DNA of 41,526 bases from Azoarcus sp. TTM-91 (GCF_012911025.1 NZ_WUEI01000036.1:1-41526), one strand, 5' to 3'; counted from the stretch's first letter, positions 29,951 through 38,151 are shown. Made by a program: numbers and translations. Notes: a model not told the origin generated them from the letters alone.

Positions 29951-30454
29951 GCTCCTCTCCTTTTCCAGCGCGGCGGTGGGAGCGGTGCGCTCCACATCGT
30001 CGCCGCGTCCTTCCATGCGGTGCAGCAGCGAGAGCACGCACCAGGTGAGCGCGGTGGCTGCCAGCGCGGTGCCGAAGCGGCCCAGGCCGGCGGTTATGCC
30101 TATGGCGGAGGTCATCCAGATGCCAGCGGCGGTGGTGAGGCCACGAATGTCATGCTGGTGATGGCGCTTGAGGATGGCGCCGGCGCCGAGGAAACCGATG
30201 CCGGTGACCAGGCCCTGTATGACCCGGGATACCCCGTCCTGCCCGATCTCCACCTCTTCCGCCGCGATCACCGCCAGGCCGGAGCCTGCGGCCACCAGGA
30301 TGTGGGTGCGCAGGCCGGCGGACTTGCCCATGCGCTCCCGCTCGTAGCCGATCACCGCGCCGCAGGCGATGGCGAAGGCCAGCCGCAGCAGGGAGCGCAG
30401 TACCTCATGGCCGTCGCCGAAACCGGCGAGCAGTTCCGCGACCAGGAAGTCCAT
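29762..30454 (-). CDS. MgtC/SapB family membrane protein with C-terminal extension
   Basis: Membrane protein of 230 residues. Residues about 1-150 match the MgtC/SapB N-terminal domain: LRLAFAIACGAVIGYERE, SAGLRTHILVAAGSG, GLVTGIGFLGAGAILK and LTTAAGIWMTSAIGITAG, with four or five hydrophobic helices. MgtC proteins are linked to low-magnesium survival and to control of membrane potential or ATP synthase. After about residue 168 comes a soluble, acidic tail (see the nested small-protein entry). GGGAGGGAGAGG precedes the ATG at 30454. It is the last gene of the minus-strand island and converges with cyoE. Confidence 0.88.
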   Translation of the reverse strand: MDFLVAELLAGFGDGHEVLRSLLRLAFAIACGAVIGYERERMGKSAGLRTHILVAAGSGLAVIAAEEVEIGQDGVSRVIQGLVTGIGFLGAGAILKRHHQHDIRGLTTAAGIWMTSAIGITAGLGRFGTALAATALTWCVLSLLHRMEGRGDDVERTAPTAALEKERSMNKPMNEKPPVTDPAKRKPQDSHVEDLIDESGEESFPASDPPAVSPDKKPAEKPPSHNGRPG

Positions 30455-30483
30455 CGCCTCTCCCTCCCCTCCGCCGCCGTGCT

Positions 30484-31002
30484 TCAGGAGCGCGACGCTT
30501 CGCCCAGGCTCGCCCCGGCGGTTTCCGCCTCCCGCGCGCGCCGCGCCAGCGCTCGCAGGCACAGCGCCACCGTGCCGGCGAAAGCCTCGTCGAACACCGG
30601 GAAGGCGCCGCTGGCGGCCACCACGATGCCATCCAGGCAGACGCCGCCGGCCAGCACCGTGTCGCCGGTGCGCAGCAACTGCGGCAGACATTCCTGCACC
30701 GTCCGGCCATCATGGCCGGTACGCCAGCTCAGCTTCGCCTTGGCGCGGGCGAAGGCGGCGTAGTCGGCGTCCCAGCGGCTGCGGTCGCCGAAGGCCTGCT
30801 CGTGGAGCACCGCCTCCTCGAAACTGCACTCGCCCGGCCGGCGGCCGGGGTCCATCACCACGATGTAGAGAAAGCCGCTGCCCACCACCTCGCGGTCGGC
30901 AAGCGCATGCTCCATCATCGGCGCGGCCAGGGAAACCGCCTGCCGGGCCAGGTCGGGGCCAAGATAGTGGCTGCCGCCCCGGCTTCCATCCGCTGCTCGC
31001 AT
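30484..31002 (-). CDS. Uncharacterised protein, possibly GlcG/HbpS-like
   Basis: Conserved-looking protein of 172 residues, not firmly recognised. The pattern of an N-terminal helix with AVSLAAPMMEHALA, the strand FLYIVVMDPG, a helix ARAKAKLSW, then LAGGVCLDGIVVAASGAFPVFDEAFA resembles the GlcG/HbpS (PF03928-like) heme-binding fold, whose members share a GGVP...G...GA-GVSG...DE layout. This is a weak pattern match, not a search result. The start at 31002 is supported by AGGAGG at good spacing; the open frame upstream to 31071 lacks one. No signal peptide. It sits between PRC-barrel and MgtC genes on the same strand, 30 bases before mgtC. Confidence 0.7.
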   Translation of the reverse strand: MRAADGSRGGSHYLGPDLARQAVSLAAPMMEHALADREVVGSGFLYIVVMDPGRRPGECSFEEAVLHEQAFGDRSRWDADYAAFARAKAKLSWRTGHDGRTVQECLPQLLRTGDTVLAGGVCLDGIVVAASGAFPVFDEAFAGTVALCLRALARRAREAETAGASLGEASRS

Positions 31003-31146
31003 GGCCGTCCTCCTGTCGCGCTCCGGCGGCCGGGCCAGCCACAGGCCGCGCCCTTCCTCCAGAGCCGTCATAGGGAGGGGCCGCGCCTCGCGGCACGGCC
31101 CCCGGGGGCGCCCCGGCGCGCAGGTGCTCCGGGGGGCCGATGGCGC

Positions 31147-31602
31147 TTACATGCGGTCCGGCTGCCAGTAGGCGCGCTGGCCGTAGTAGGCGTGCACCTC
31201 GTTGGCCCAGGTGGTGTCGGCCATGCTCGGCCAATGGTCCTTGTCGAAGCCGGGCGCGTTCTTCAGCCGGTCGGCATCCACATCCAGCACGAAGCACTTG
31301 CGGTTCACGTCCAGGGTCAGCGCCGACCACGGGATGGCGAACAGCTTGTCGCCCAGGCCGAGAAAGCCGCCTGAGGACAGCACCGCGTACGCCACCCGAC
31401 CGCTGGGCACGTCGATCATGATTTCCTTGATCTTGCCCAGATCCTCGCCCAGCCGATTGACCACGTCGTCGCCTTCCAGCGTGCTGGCGGCCATCACTTC
31501 CGGGCCGGGGCCGTTGGGGATGTCGGTTTCAGCGCCCACGATGGCGGGGTTGCCGCCGCTCTGGGTCATGCTGCCAGTCTGAGGGGGGTATGCACTAGCC
31601 AT
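31147..31602 (-). CDS. PRC-barrel domain protein
   Basis: Protein of 151 residues with a PRC-barrel beta domain at about 35-105: ASTLEGDDVVNRLGEDLGKIKEIMIDVPSGRV, AYAVLSSGGFLGLGDKLFAIPW and the strand after it. The C-terminal part ends with aromatic residues (HAYYGQRAYWQPDRM). PRC barrels occur in photosynthetic reaction centres, RimM and many small stress-type proteins; role here unknown. GGAGGAA eight bases ahead supports the ATG at 31602. It follows the BON gene by 62 bases and probably shares its transcript, under the sigma-54 element at 32357-32372. Confidence 0.87.
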   Translation of the reverse strand: MASAYPPQTGSMTQSGGNPAIVGAETDIPNGPGPEVMAASTLEGDDVVNRLGEDLGKIKEIMIDVPSGRVAYAVLSSGGFLGLGDKLFAIPWSALTLDVNRKCFVLDVDADRLKNAPGFDKDHWPSMADTTWANEVHAYYGQRAYWQPDRM

Positions 31603-31664
31603 TTTCCGGTTCCTCCATTAGTCAATCGGGTGATGGCCATCCACCGGCGGCGCCGGCGGCGGAC

Positions 31665-32303
31665 TCATCCCTTGCGCTGCCCGCGGGCCACTTCGGCGGC
31701 GAGCCGGTGACCGGCCCCTGCCATGCCCGCGCCCTGCCCGCCGGCCACCAGCGGGCCGGCGCGGGGCACGACGCGGATGTGGTTGATCACATCGCTCACG
31801 CCCCGGCAGTCGTTGGCGGCGCCCGCGATCGCATCCTTCATGCTGCGCTCGGGCACCTTTCCTTCCAGGGTGACGCAGGCGTCGCTCACCGCCACGCTCA
31901 CCTCGCTGACATCCAGTTCCTGCATCCGCATCAGGCGCTCGCAGACGCGTTCGCGCAGGCGCTCGTCCGAGGGGCTGAAGTTCCGTGGTCCGCGCGGCCA
32001 GCGGCCAATGTCCGCGTGCGGGAATGCGGGCTGCCGGTTCGAGCCGCCGGAGAGCCGGGCGCGCTGGCGCATGCCGCTTTCGGGGCCGCCCTCCGGGCCA
32101 TCGAAGGCGATGTCGCGGTTGGTGAAGCCGCCGTAGCCCTCGCCGTCCAGGCCAGCACCGGCGAAGCAGCCTTCGGCCTCCAGCGCACTCGTCCGCCCGG
32201 CGCCATGCTCTTGGCCGGCGGGCGCCTCGAGCGCGGCCGTCGCTCTGGCGGATCCCGGCGCTCGCCGGCGCTGCGGAAATGACTGCGGATAGCGTGATCC
32301 CAT
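31665..32303 (-). CDS. BON-domain protein
   Basis: Protein of 212 residues. The N-terminal 110 residues are low-complexity, Gly/Arg-rich and probably disordered. A BON domain follows (about 120-190): SDERLRERVCERLMRMQELDVSEVSVAVSDACVTLEGKVPERSMKDAIAGAANDCRGVSDVINHIRV. BON domains are thought to bind phospholipid or periplasmic surfaces and occur in OsmY-like stress proteins, but no signal peptide is visible here. The ATG at 32303 has AGGAG upstream. The open frame to 32420 is not credible as coding. First gene after the best sigma-54 element of the island. Confidence 0.85.
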   Translation of the reverse strand: MGSRYPQSFPQRRRAPGSARATAALEAPAGQEHGAGRTSALEAEGCFAGAGLDGEGYGGFTNRDIAFDGPEGGPESGMRQRARLSGGSNRQPAFPHADIGRWPRGPRNFSPSDERLRERVCERLMRMQELDVSEVSVAVSDACVTLEGKVPERSMKDAIAGAANDCRGVSDVINHIRVVPRAGPLVAGGQGAGMAGAGHRLAAEVARGQRKG

Positions 32304-32356
32304 CGTCACCACTCCTGTTCCATCGCGCGGGGCCCGCGCCGTCCTGCCCCTTGGGT

Positions 32357-32372
32357 CGCAATCCCCGTGCCC
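32357..32372 (-). promoter_or_regulatory. Sigma-54 (-24/-12) promoter candidate for BON-PRC
   Basis: Minus strand GGGCAC (32372-32367), five bases GGGGA, TTGCG (32361-32357). Spacing GG-N10-GC is exact; the -24 block differs from TGGCAC at one position, and the -12 block has TTGC. The predicted start near 32346 gives a 42-base leader to the BON ATG. It lies in the gap between the YihY stop (32424) and BON. Confidence 0.6.
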
Positions 32373-32423
32373 AGCGCCCTCCCGCTTCGGGGGTGGAGCG
32401 GCGGGCCTCGCCCCGCGCAAGAA

Positions 32424-33332
32424 TTACAGCGGCGTGTAGTTCCGCGCCTCTTCCCGGCGCCGTGCCGCGTTCGCCGCCGCCTGCGCGCCGATCAGGAAGA
32501 CCGCGGCGGAGAAGAACAGCCACATCATCAACACCGCCAGCGAACCGGCGGCCCCGAAGGCGTTGGCGGTGCCGACATAGGCGAGGTAGCGGGCGAAAAG
32601 CTGCTTGCCGACGCTGAACAACAGCGCGGTAACCACCCCGCCGATGGCCGCCGCGCGCCAGCTCACCGGCAGGTCCGGCAAGACCTTGTGCAGCATCGAG
32701 AAGGCGAGGCAGAGGAAGCCGAAGGAGATCGCCATCTCCAGCCCGTGCAGCAGCGCGACCAGCCCCAGCCCGCCGAACACCACCCGGCTGCCATAGGCCA
32801 GCGCCGCGTCGGCGATGAGGAAGACGACCACCAGGAAGCCGATGCCGACGACCAGGCCGAAGGAGATCAGCCGCACCTTGAGCAGGCTGGTGATCACATG
32901 CGGGTTGTCTGGCACCCGCCAGATGAGGTTGAGCGAGCGGTTCAGTTCGGCAAAGGTGGCGGTGGCGCCCACCGCGGTGCCTGCCAGCGACAACCAGCCG
33001 GCCCAGCCGCCGCCACCGGACTTCCAGGCGCTGGCGACCATCGCCTGCACCGCCACCGCGCCATCGCCGCCGACCACGGTTTCTATGCCGGAAAACAGGC
33101 GCCCCTGCACCGCCTCGGTGCCGAAGAACAGGCTGGCGACGGCGATGGCCACCACCAGCACCGGCGCGAGCGAGAACGCGGTGTAGAAGGCGACCGAGGC
33201 CGCCATCGACAGCCCGCCGCCCGACATCCAGTCGCCCACCACCCCGGCGACGAAGCGCGCTGCGCCTGAAGCGCGGGCCCAGGGCGAACGGGGTGCCGCC
33301 CCGCCGGCCGCGTGCGCCGGCGGCGGCATGGG
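32424..33332 (-). CDS. YihY/BrkB family inner-membrane protein
   Basis: Polytopic membrane protein with about six helices and the YihY/UPF0761 landmarks SMAASVAFYTAFSLAPVLVVAIAVA, NRSLNLIWRV and FLIADAAL. Related proteins were once annotated as ribonuclease BN or serum-resistance BrkB; their real function is unknown. The start is uncertain. The ATG at 33332 has GGAG eight bases upstream and gives 302 residues, the family size. ATGs at 33467 and 33767 are also in frame but add Pro/Ala/Arg-rich sequence without similarity. It lies between the hybrid kinase and the BON gene on the same strand. Confidence 0.87.
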   Translation of the reverse strand, partial: PMPPPAHAAGGAAPRSPWARASGAARFVAGVVGDWMSGGGLSMAASVAFYTAFSLAPVLVVAIAVASLFFGTEAVQGRLFSGIETVVGGDGAVAVQAMVASAWKSGGGGWAGWLSLAGTAVGATATFAELNRSLNLIWRVPDNPHVITSLLKVRLISFGLVVGIGFLVVVFLIADAALAYGSRVVFGGLGLVALLHGLEMAISFGFLCLAFSMLHKVLPDLPVSWRAAAIGGVVTALLFSVGKQLFARYLAYVGTANAFGAAGSLAVLMMWLFFSAAVFLIGAQAAANAARRREEARNYTPL

Positions 33333-33467
33333 CCCATCTCCGGCGCGCACTTCGGCGGGGTGGGCGCCGGGATCGGCGCGGACCACCGGCGGCCGGCCAG
33401 CCGGTGCCACGCGGGCGGCGGGCGGCGGCTTGGTATGGAGTGGGGAGTCGGGATGAGCGCGGGCCAT

Positions 33468-33808
33468 GCCGGCTCGCCAGCAAACCGGATACCCGCGCGG
33501 ATGCCTGCGGCGCCGGAGCGCATCCAGCGCAACAACGGGGAGCGAGGAGCCGGCCCCGGGGAAAACCCAGGGAGGCGGGCCGGCAGGGCGAAGACCCGGC
33601 CGCGCTGGCCGCCGCGGGCCGCGTGCCGCTAACCGGCGGCGGCGTAGAGAAGGCGACGAGCCCGTGACCGAGGCCGCGCGGCGGCGGCTTCGACAAAGGC
33701 TGGCGAGCACAGCGGCGCGCCCGGCGAGCGCGCTGCGGGCCCAGGCGGAAGCCTCAACACCCGCCAAGCCCCCACCCGCGCGCCGCCGGGTGGCGCCTCC
33801 AGTGGCCC
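33468..33808. other. GC-rich intergenic stretch, nothing recognised
   Basis: About 340 bases (or 476 if YihY starts at 33332) between the hybrid kinase stop and YihY. All frames are low-complexity Arg/Ala/Pro-rich. I see no RNA gene, terminator with T run, or supported promoter. Confidence 0.4.
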
Positions 33809-36763
33809 TCAGGCCTCGCGCGCCAGCGGCTGGGACGAGGAAGGCACGGCCGGAGCGTCAGCGGTTTCCCGCCGGCCCAGCACGTCGAGCACGCTGTCTA
33901 TCAGCCTGTCTTCCTCCACCGGCTTGCCCAGCCGCGACTGGAAGCCGGCTTCGACGAAGCAATCCTCGCCGAGGTGGGTGAAGGCGGTGCAGGCGATTGC
34001 CGGCACCTGCGGCAGATGCGCCATCTTGCGGATCTCGCGCAGCACCTCGAAGCCGCTGGCGCCCGGCATGGCGATGTCCAGCACCAGCACCGCGGGGATC
34101 GGCAGCAGCGTGGTGTCCTCCCAGATCTCCAGCAGGGCTTCGCCGGATTCGAAGGTGCGCACCTGGGCGCCGGCGTTGGTCAGCATCAGGCGCACGACTT
34201 CGCGGGCGTCGTCCTCGTCGTCCACCACATAGGCGACCACGCCGTCCAGCACCCGCGCCTCCGCCGCCGGCCCTTCCGGGCTTGCGCCCTTCACCGTAGC
34301 GCCGCTGCGCGCCCGCGGCAGCACCACGGTGAACACCGCGCCCTGCTTCGCCCCGGCGCTGGCCGCGCGCACGCTGCCGCCGTGCAGCTCGGCCAGGTTG
34401 CGCACCAGCGCGAGGCCGATGCCCAGGCCGAGGTAGCGCCGCGTCATCGAGGTATCCGCCTGGCTGAAGCGATCGAACACATGTGGCAGGAAGTCAGGCT
34501 CGATGCCGATGCCGTTGTCCGCCACCGCCAGTTCGATGTGCTCCTCCAACTGCGTGAGGGTGACTTCGATCAAGCCTCCGTCCGGCGTAAACTTGATCGC
34601 GTTGGAGAGCAGGTTGCTCACGATCTGCTGCAGGCGGTCGAAGTCGCCCTCCACTGGCACCACCGCATAGTCGCAGTCGAAGCGCAGCGCTATCTGCTTG
34701 GTCGCCGCCGGCTCGCGCGACAGGTCCAGCGCCACGCCCACCACATCAACCAGGTTCACCCTGTAGAGGTTGAGATCCAGCTTGCCGCTGATGATGCGGG
34801 AGGTGTCCAGCAGGTCGTCGATCAGGCGGGTCTGGTGGTCGATGTTGCGCTTGATGGCGTCCGCCGCCCGCCCGACCAGGCCGCTGTCCAGCGTTTTCGC
34901 GCCGGAGAGGATCTGGCTCCAGCCCTTGAGCGCATTCAGCGGCGACCGCAGTTCATGGGAGACGATGGCGAGGAACTCGTCCTTCGCCCGGTTGGCGCGC
35001 TCGGCCTCGCCGCGCAGCTTGTGCTCGGCCACCAGCAGTTGCTCCAGCTCCACCTGGGCGCGCTTGCGCTCGGTGATGTCCTTGGCCACGCCGACCAGGC
35101 CGAACACCACGCCGTCCTCGTCGCGCAGCGGCGACTTGGTGATGAGGAAGGTACGGGTGATGCCGCCCAGGGTGCGATGTTCCTCAACCACCACCGGCCG
35201 GCCGGTTTCTATCACCCGGCGGTCATTGGCGGTGGAGATGGCCGTCTCGCCGTCGTCGCCGAAGATGTCCGCCTCGCTGCGGCCTATCACCTGCGCCTGG
35301 CTCAGCCCCATCAGCTGCAGCGCCGCCGGGTTCACCATCATGATGTGGCCGTCGCGGCCCTTGGCCACGATCAGCTCCGGCGTGCTGGCGGCGATGGTGC
35401 GCAGCAGGGTGGTGCTTTCGCGCAGCACGATCATGGTGCGGTCCAGCGCGCGGGTGCGCTCCGCCACCCGGCGGTCCAGCGCCGCATAGGCGGCACGCTC
35501 CGCATGGGCACGGGCGCGGTTGGTGCTCACATCGCGCAGCACCATCACCCCGCCCATCAGCCGGTCGCGGTGGTCGCGTATCGGGGTGGAGGTCACCTCC
35601 ACCGCCTGCAGGCTGCCGTCGCGCCGGCGCACCGCCGGCTCGCCCTCCAGCGACAAGGACACCCCGCGCGAGAAGGCAGTGCGCAGCGGCCCGCCCAGCG
35701 GCTCGCCGGTGGCTTCGTCCACCAGCGTCAGCAACTCGCCCACGTCCCGCCCCACCGCCGCCGCGGCCTTCACCTCGAGCAGCGCTTCGGCGGCCGGATT
35801 GAGGAAGCTCACCCGGCATTCGTCGTTCACCGTCAGCACTGCCTCGCCGATGTTGGCCAGCGTGGCATCCAGCCATTGGCGCTGAGTGGCCTCGCGGCGC
35901 TCGGCCAGGGAGCGCGACTGGTTCATCTCGTCCAGCCGGGTGGAGGTCCACAGGATGAGGGTGAGGCAGGCCACAATCACCCCCACCGTCAGCGCGCCCT
36001 CGCTCTCGATGTTCTCGAACCAGCCCACACGCTCGCCCAAAGCCTGCAGCCAGCCGGCGAGCAGCGGCAGGCAGATCGCCAGCGGCACCAGGCGGCGGAC
36101 GATAACCGCCCCCGGCGAGTCGTGCTCCAGCAGCTGCACCAGGCGGGAGGATGGCCGCGTCGCCATCAGCCCGAAGCTGCCCGCCGCCAGTCCCAGCGCC
36201 ACCGGCAGGGCCATGCCCAGCGAGGGCACCGCCACGTCCAGCCGGACCAGCCGGAAGGTGAGCCCCACCAGCGCGACCAGCGTCACCCCGGCCACCGCCA
36301 CCGCGAGGAACTGCGACCATTCCCAGGCGCGCTGCCCCTTGAGCGTTGCCAGCGCCATGCCAACGGCAAGCAAGGCGTAGCAGCAGGCGGTGCCGACCGA
36401 GGTGGGGGTGGATTCGAGCTCGGTCACCAGTGCCAGCAGGCCGGCGCCGGATTCCGGCAGCCAGCCCATCTCCCGGCCCACGCCCAGCAGCGCCAGCAGG
36501 AAGGCCAGCGCGGCGACACCGCGCACCGGCCAGCGCAACTCCCCTGCCCTTTCGCTGCTCAGCATGCGCAGGCCGAAGGCGAACAGCGCCAGCATGAGTA
36601 CACCGCTGGGCATCATCGGCCGGGAGTCCGCTCCGAGGGCGGCCAGTCCGGGAACGCCGGCCACCCAGCCGATCAGCCCCAGAAGCGCCAAAAGCGCGAT
36701 GAGGGCACTCGCCCCCACCGCGCCGCTGCGCAGTCTTGCAACCCACAGCCCGCTATCGCTCAT
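33809..36763 (-). CDS. Hybrid sensor histidine kinase (7-8 TM, PAS-PAS-HisKA-HATPase-REC)
   Basis: Membrane hybrid kinase of 984 residues. Residues about 15-275 hold seven or eight hydrophobic helices forming an integral-membrane sensor of MASE-like type, not assigned to a named family. PAS1 is about 295-415, a coiled coil follows, PAS2 is about 455-565, and then HisKA (AIVSHELRSPLNALKGW, phospho-His603), HATPase (NLLSNAIKFTP, DNGIGI, GLGIGLALVRNL) and a C-terminal receiver (VLVLDIAMPGASGF). The receiver ending means either internal phosphorelay or feedback control. The ATG at 36763 is chosen because the membrane region begins just after; no clear ribosome site is seen. A partner could be the NtrC-type regulator at 38797. 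Confidence 0.92.
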   Translation of the reverse strand: MSDSGLWVARLRSGAVGASALIALLALLGLIGWVAGVPGLAALGADSRPMMPSGVLMLALFAFGLRMLSSERAGELRWPVRGVAALAFLLALLGVGREMGWLPESGAGLLALVTELESTPTSVGTACCYALLAVGMALATLKGQRAWEWSQFLAVAVAGVTLVALVGLTFRLVRLDVAVPSLGMALPVALGLAAGSFGLMATRPSSRLVQLLEHDSPGAVIVRRLVPLAICLPLLAGWLQALGERVGWFENIESEGALTVGVIVACLTLILWTSTRLDEMNQSRSLAERREATQRQWLDATLANIGEAVLTVNDECRVSFLNPAAEALLEVKAAAAVGRDVGELLTLVDEATGEPLGGPLRTAFSRGVSLSLEGEPAVRRRDGSLQAVEVTSTPIRDHRDRLMGGVMVLRDVSTNRARAHAERAAYAALDRRVAERTRALDRTMIVLRESTTLLRTIAASTPELIVAKGRDGHIMMVNPAALQLMGLSQAQVIGRSEADIFGDDGETAISTANDRRVIETGRPVVVEEHRTLGGITRTFLITKSPLRDEDGVVFGLVGVAKDITERKRAQVELEQLLVAEHKLRGEAERANRAKDEFLAIVSHELRSPLNALKGWSQILSGAKTLDSGLVGRAADAIKRNIDHQTRLIDDLLDTSRIISGKLDLNLYRVNLVDVVGVALDLSREPAATKQIALRFDCDYAVVPVEGDFDRLQQIVSNLLSNAIKFTPDGGLIEVTLTQLEEHIELAVADNGIGIEPDFLPHVFDRFSQADTSMTRRYLGLGIGLALVRNLAELHGGSVRAASAGAKQGAVFTVVLPRARSGATVKGASPEGPAAEARVLDGVVAYVVDDEDDAREVVRLMLTNAGAQVRTFESGEALLEIWEDTTLLPIPAVLVLDIAMPGASGFEVLREIRKMAHLPQVPAIACTAFTHLGEDCFVEAGFQSRLGKPVEEDRLIDSVLDVLGRRETADAPAVPSSSQPLAREA

Positions 36764-36953
36764 CGCCGGGCGTCTGCAGATGTGAGGTATGCGGATGGTC
36801 CTGCTGCGCGGCCCTCGCAGACCGGCGGCGGGCCAACCCACCCGGGCCGGCTGCATTCAAAGATCGTTTAGACATCTGCCCCATTCACTTCCGTTCTTCC
36901 ACTCGCCCCAGGGCGGCCCCGACGCTGGCCAGCCGTGTCGCCCTGCCCCTCGC

Positions 36954-37358
36954 TCATCCGTCCCTGCTCCGCCCGCCAGGCGCACGCGGCGACGGCACCC
37001 CGGCCGGCGGCGCACGGCGGCGCCGCTTCAGCAGCAGGCTGCCGGCCGCCGTCAGCGGATCGCCGTAACGCATGCGCAGCAGCGTCATCGCCAGCCCGGC
37101 CACCATCCCCAGCACGCCTCCGCCGGCGGCCGCGGCGCCACCGGCCGCTGCCACTGGCGGCGCCCGCCGGGGCGCGGACTTGCGCCCCCGCAGCACGCCA
37201 CCGACGACGAAGCCGGCGGCCACCGCCGCCAGCAAGCCCTTGCCGGACACCGCGGCGTCCCGCTTGTCCCGCAACCAGACCGCCGCCGCCTGTTCCAGTT
37301 CGCGGCGGCTGTCCTGCACCCGGATTTCCGCCTCGCGCACATCTCCGCCATCGGTCAC
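36954..37358 (-). CDS. YqjK-like small membrane-associated protein
   Basis: Predicted protein of 134 residues starting with GTG at 37358, which overlaps the holin-like gene's stop (GTGA) and has AAGGAGAG upstream. An N-terminal amphipathic, charged helix (about 8-35) is followed by a hydrophobic stretch (LLAAVAAGFVVGGVL), a second Gly/Ala hydrophobic stretch and a basic tail. By position (yqjD-yqjE-yqjK) it corresponds to the third gene of the E. coli yqjDEK cluster, but sequence similarity cannot be judged by eye. Longer open frames in this phase overlap the upstream genes and are not used. Confidence 0.68.
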   Translation of the reverse strand: MTDGGDVREAEIRVQDSRRELEQAAAVWLRDKRDAAVSGKGLLAAVAAGFVVGGVLRGRKSAPRRAPPVAAAGGAAAAGGGVLGMVAGLAMTLLRMRYGDPLTAAGSLLLKRRRRAPPAGVPSPRAPGGRSRDG

Positions 37359-37753
37359 AGCGTCTCTCCTTCCGCCGCTTCGCCCCGCAACTGGCGCAGC
37401 GTGGCGGCGAAGGGCAGCTCGCCCACACGGCGGCGCAACCAGGCTGCCGCCGCCAGCGCCGCCACCACGTTCAGCCCGGCGGCCACCAGCAGCACCGCCG
37501 GCCAGGACACACCGGCGCCCACCAGCCAGCCGCTGGCAGCCACCACCAGTGCCAGCCAGGCCGTAACCAGCAGCACCGAGGTGACCACGACCACGCAGAC
37601 GATCTCTATCGCTCTGCGGGCCGAGTAGCGGGCATCCAGCACGGCCAGCAGGAGCAGATCCCCCGCCAGCCGGCGGGCCCGGCCGAACAGGGTGACGATG
37701 CTCTCGCCGGCTGCGGTCCTTTTCTGCCCCGCCGCCATTCTCTCGCCCGCCAT
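37355..37753 (-). CDS. YqjE-like phage-holin-family protein (Phage_holin_3_6 type)
   Basis: Membrane protein of 132 residues with two long hydrophobic helices (IVCVVVVTSVLLVTAWLALV and the AVLLVAAGLNVVAALAAAAW region) separated by a short glycine loop, preceded by a basic, amphipathic N-terminus. This layout matches bacterial putative actinobacterial/proteobacterial holin-III-like proteins such as YqjE; it is a chromosomal gene in a stress cluster, not evidence of a phage. The ATG at 37753 lies 11 bases after the DUF883 stop; 37738 is an alternative start. Confidence 0.8.
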   Translation of the reverse strand: MAGERMAAGQKRTAAGESIVTLFGRARRLAGDLLLLAVLDARYSARRAIEIVCVVVVTSVLLVTAWLALVVAASGWLVGAGVSWPAVLLVAAGLNVVAALAAAAWLRRRVGELPFAATLRQLRGEAAEGETL

Positions 37754-37764
37754 GCCGGGGCCGC

Positions 37765-38058
37765 TCAACGCGACAGCAGGCGGCTGAGCAGCAGGCCGAC
37801 ACCGACCGCCGCGGCCACCGCGGCGAGGGGATGGTCGCGCACGCAGCCGCGGGCGTTCTCCATCCATACTTCCTGCTTGTCCATCAGCTGGTGGCCCAGC
37901 TCTTCTCCCCGCGCGCCGACGTCACGCATGGCGGAAGCCGCGGCCTCGGTTACCCGGCCCACCGCTTCCTGGGCGCTGCCGGACAGACGCTCGAGGCGGG
38001 CGGCGCCCTGTTCGCTTGCTCCGGCGATGGTGGAACCCGTAGTGGTCGTCATGTTCAT
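37765..38058 (-). CDS. YqjD/ElaB-like DUF883 family protein
   Basis: Protein of 97 residues of the YqjD/ElaB/YgaM family. In E. coli these are stationary-phase inner-membrane proteins that can tether ribosomes. An amphipathic helical region (about 12-70, with AQEAVGRVTEAAASAMRDVG and ENARGCVRDHPLAA) leads into a single C-terminal hydrophobic anchor ending in LLSRLLSR; the DHPL turn before the anchor is a family hallmark. Two ATGs compete: 38058 (AAGGA spacing good) and 38052 (GGAGG spacing good). First gene of yqjD-yqjE-yqjK, with a sigma-54-like element at 38136-38151. Confidence 0.88.
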   Translation of the reverse strand: MNMTTTTGSTIAGASEQGAARLERLSGSAQEAVGRVTEAAASAMRDVGARGEELGHQLMDKQEVWMENARGCVRDHPLAAVAAAVGVGLLLSRLLSR

Positions 38059-38135
38059 CCTCCGTCCTTGGTTCGCCCGGCTTGCTGCGCCACCGCCGGC
38101 AGGGGCGGGAAAGAAGCCGGCGGCGTGTCGGTGGA

Positions 38136-38151
38136 GGCAATCCGCGTTCCC
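38136..38151 (-). promoter_or_regulatory. Weak sigma-54 promoter candidate for yqjD-yqjE-yqjK
   Basis: Minus strand GGGAAC (38151-38146), GCGGA, TTGCC (38140-38136). The GG-N10-GC core is correct, but the -24 block matches TGGCAC at only four of six positions. The predicted start near 38125 gives a leader of about 67 bases to the yqjD ATG. Confidence 0.38.

Noticed and set aside
31143..31151. GCGCTTACA copy shared with the 38771-38779 operator half-site
   Set aside because: Here it only covers the stop codon region of the PRC gene and has no partner half, so it is probably coincidence.
33395..33415. TGGCAC -24-like block upstream of YihY
   Set aside because: The GC pair falls at nine rather than ten bases, a spacing not expected to work with sigma-54.
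33974..36871. 965-codon plus-strand open frame opposite the hybrid kinase
   Set aside because: Same artefact; low-complexity Gln/His/Ala/Arg sequence with no recognisable fold, while the minus strand encodes a complete kinase.
37355..37753. Phage holin as evidence of a prophage
   Set aside because: The holin-like protein lies in a yqjD-yqjE-yqjK-type chromosomal cluster, with no phage structural, integrase or lysis genes nearby.
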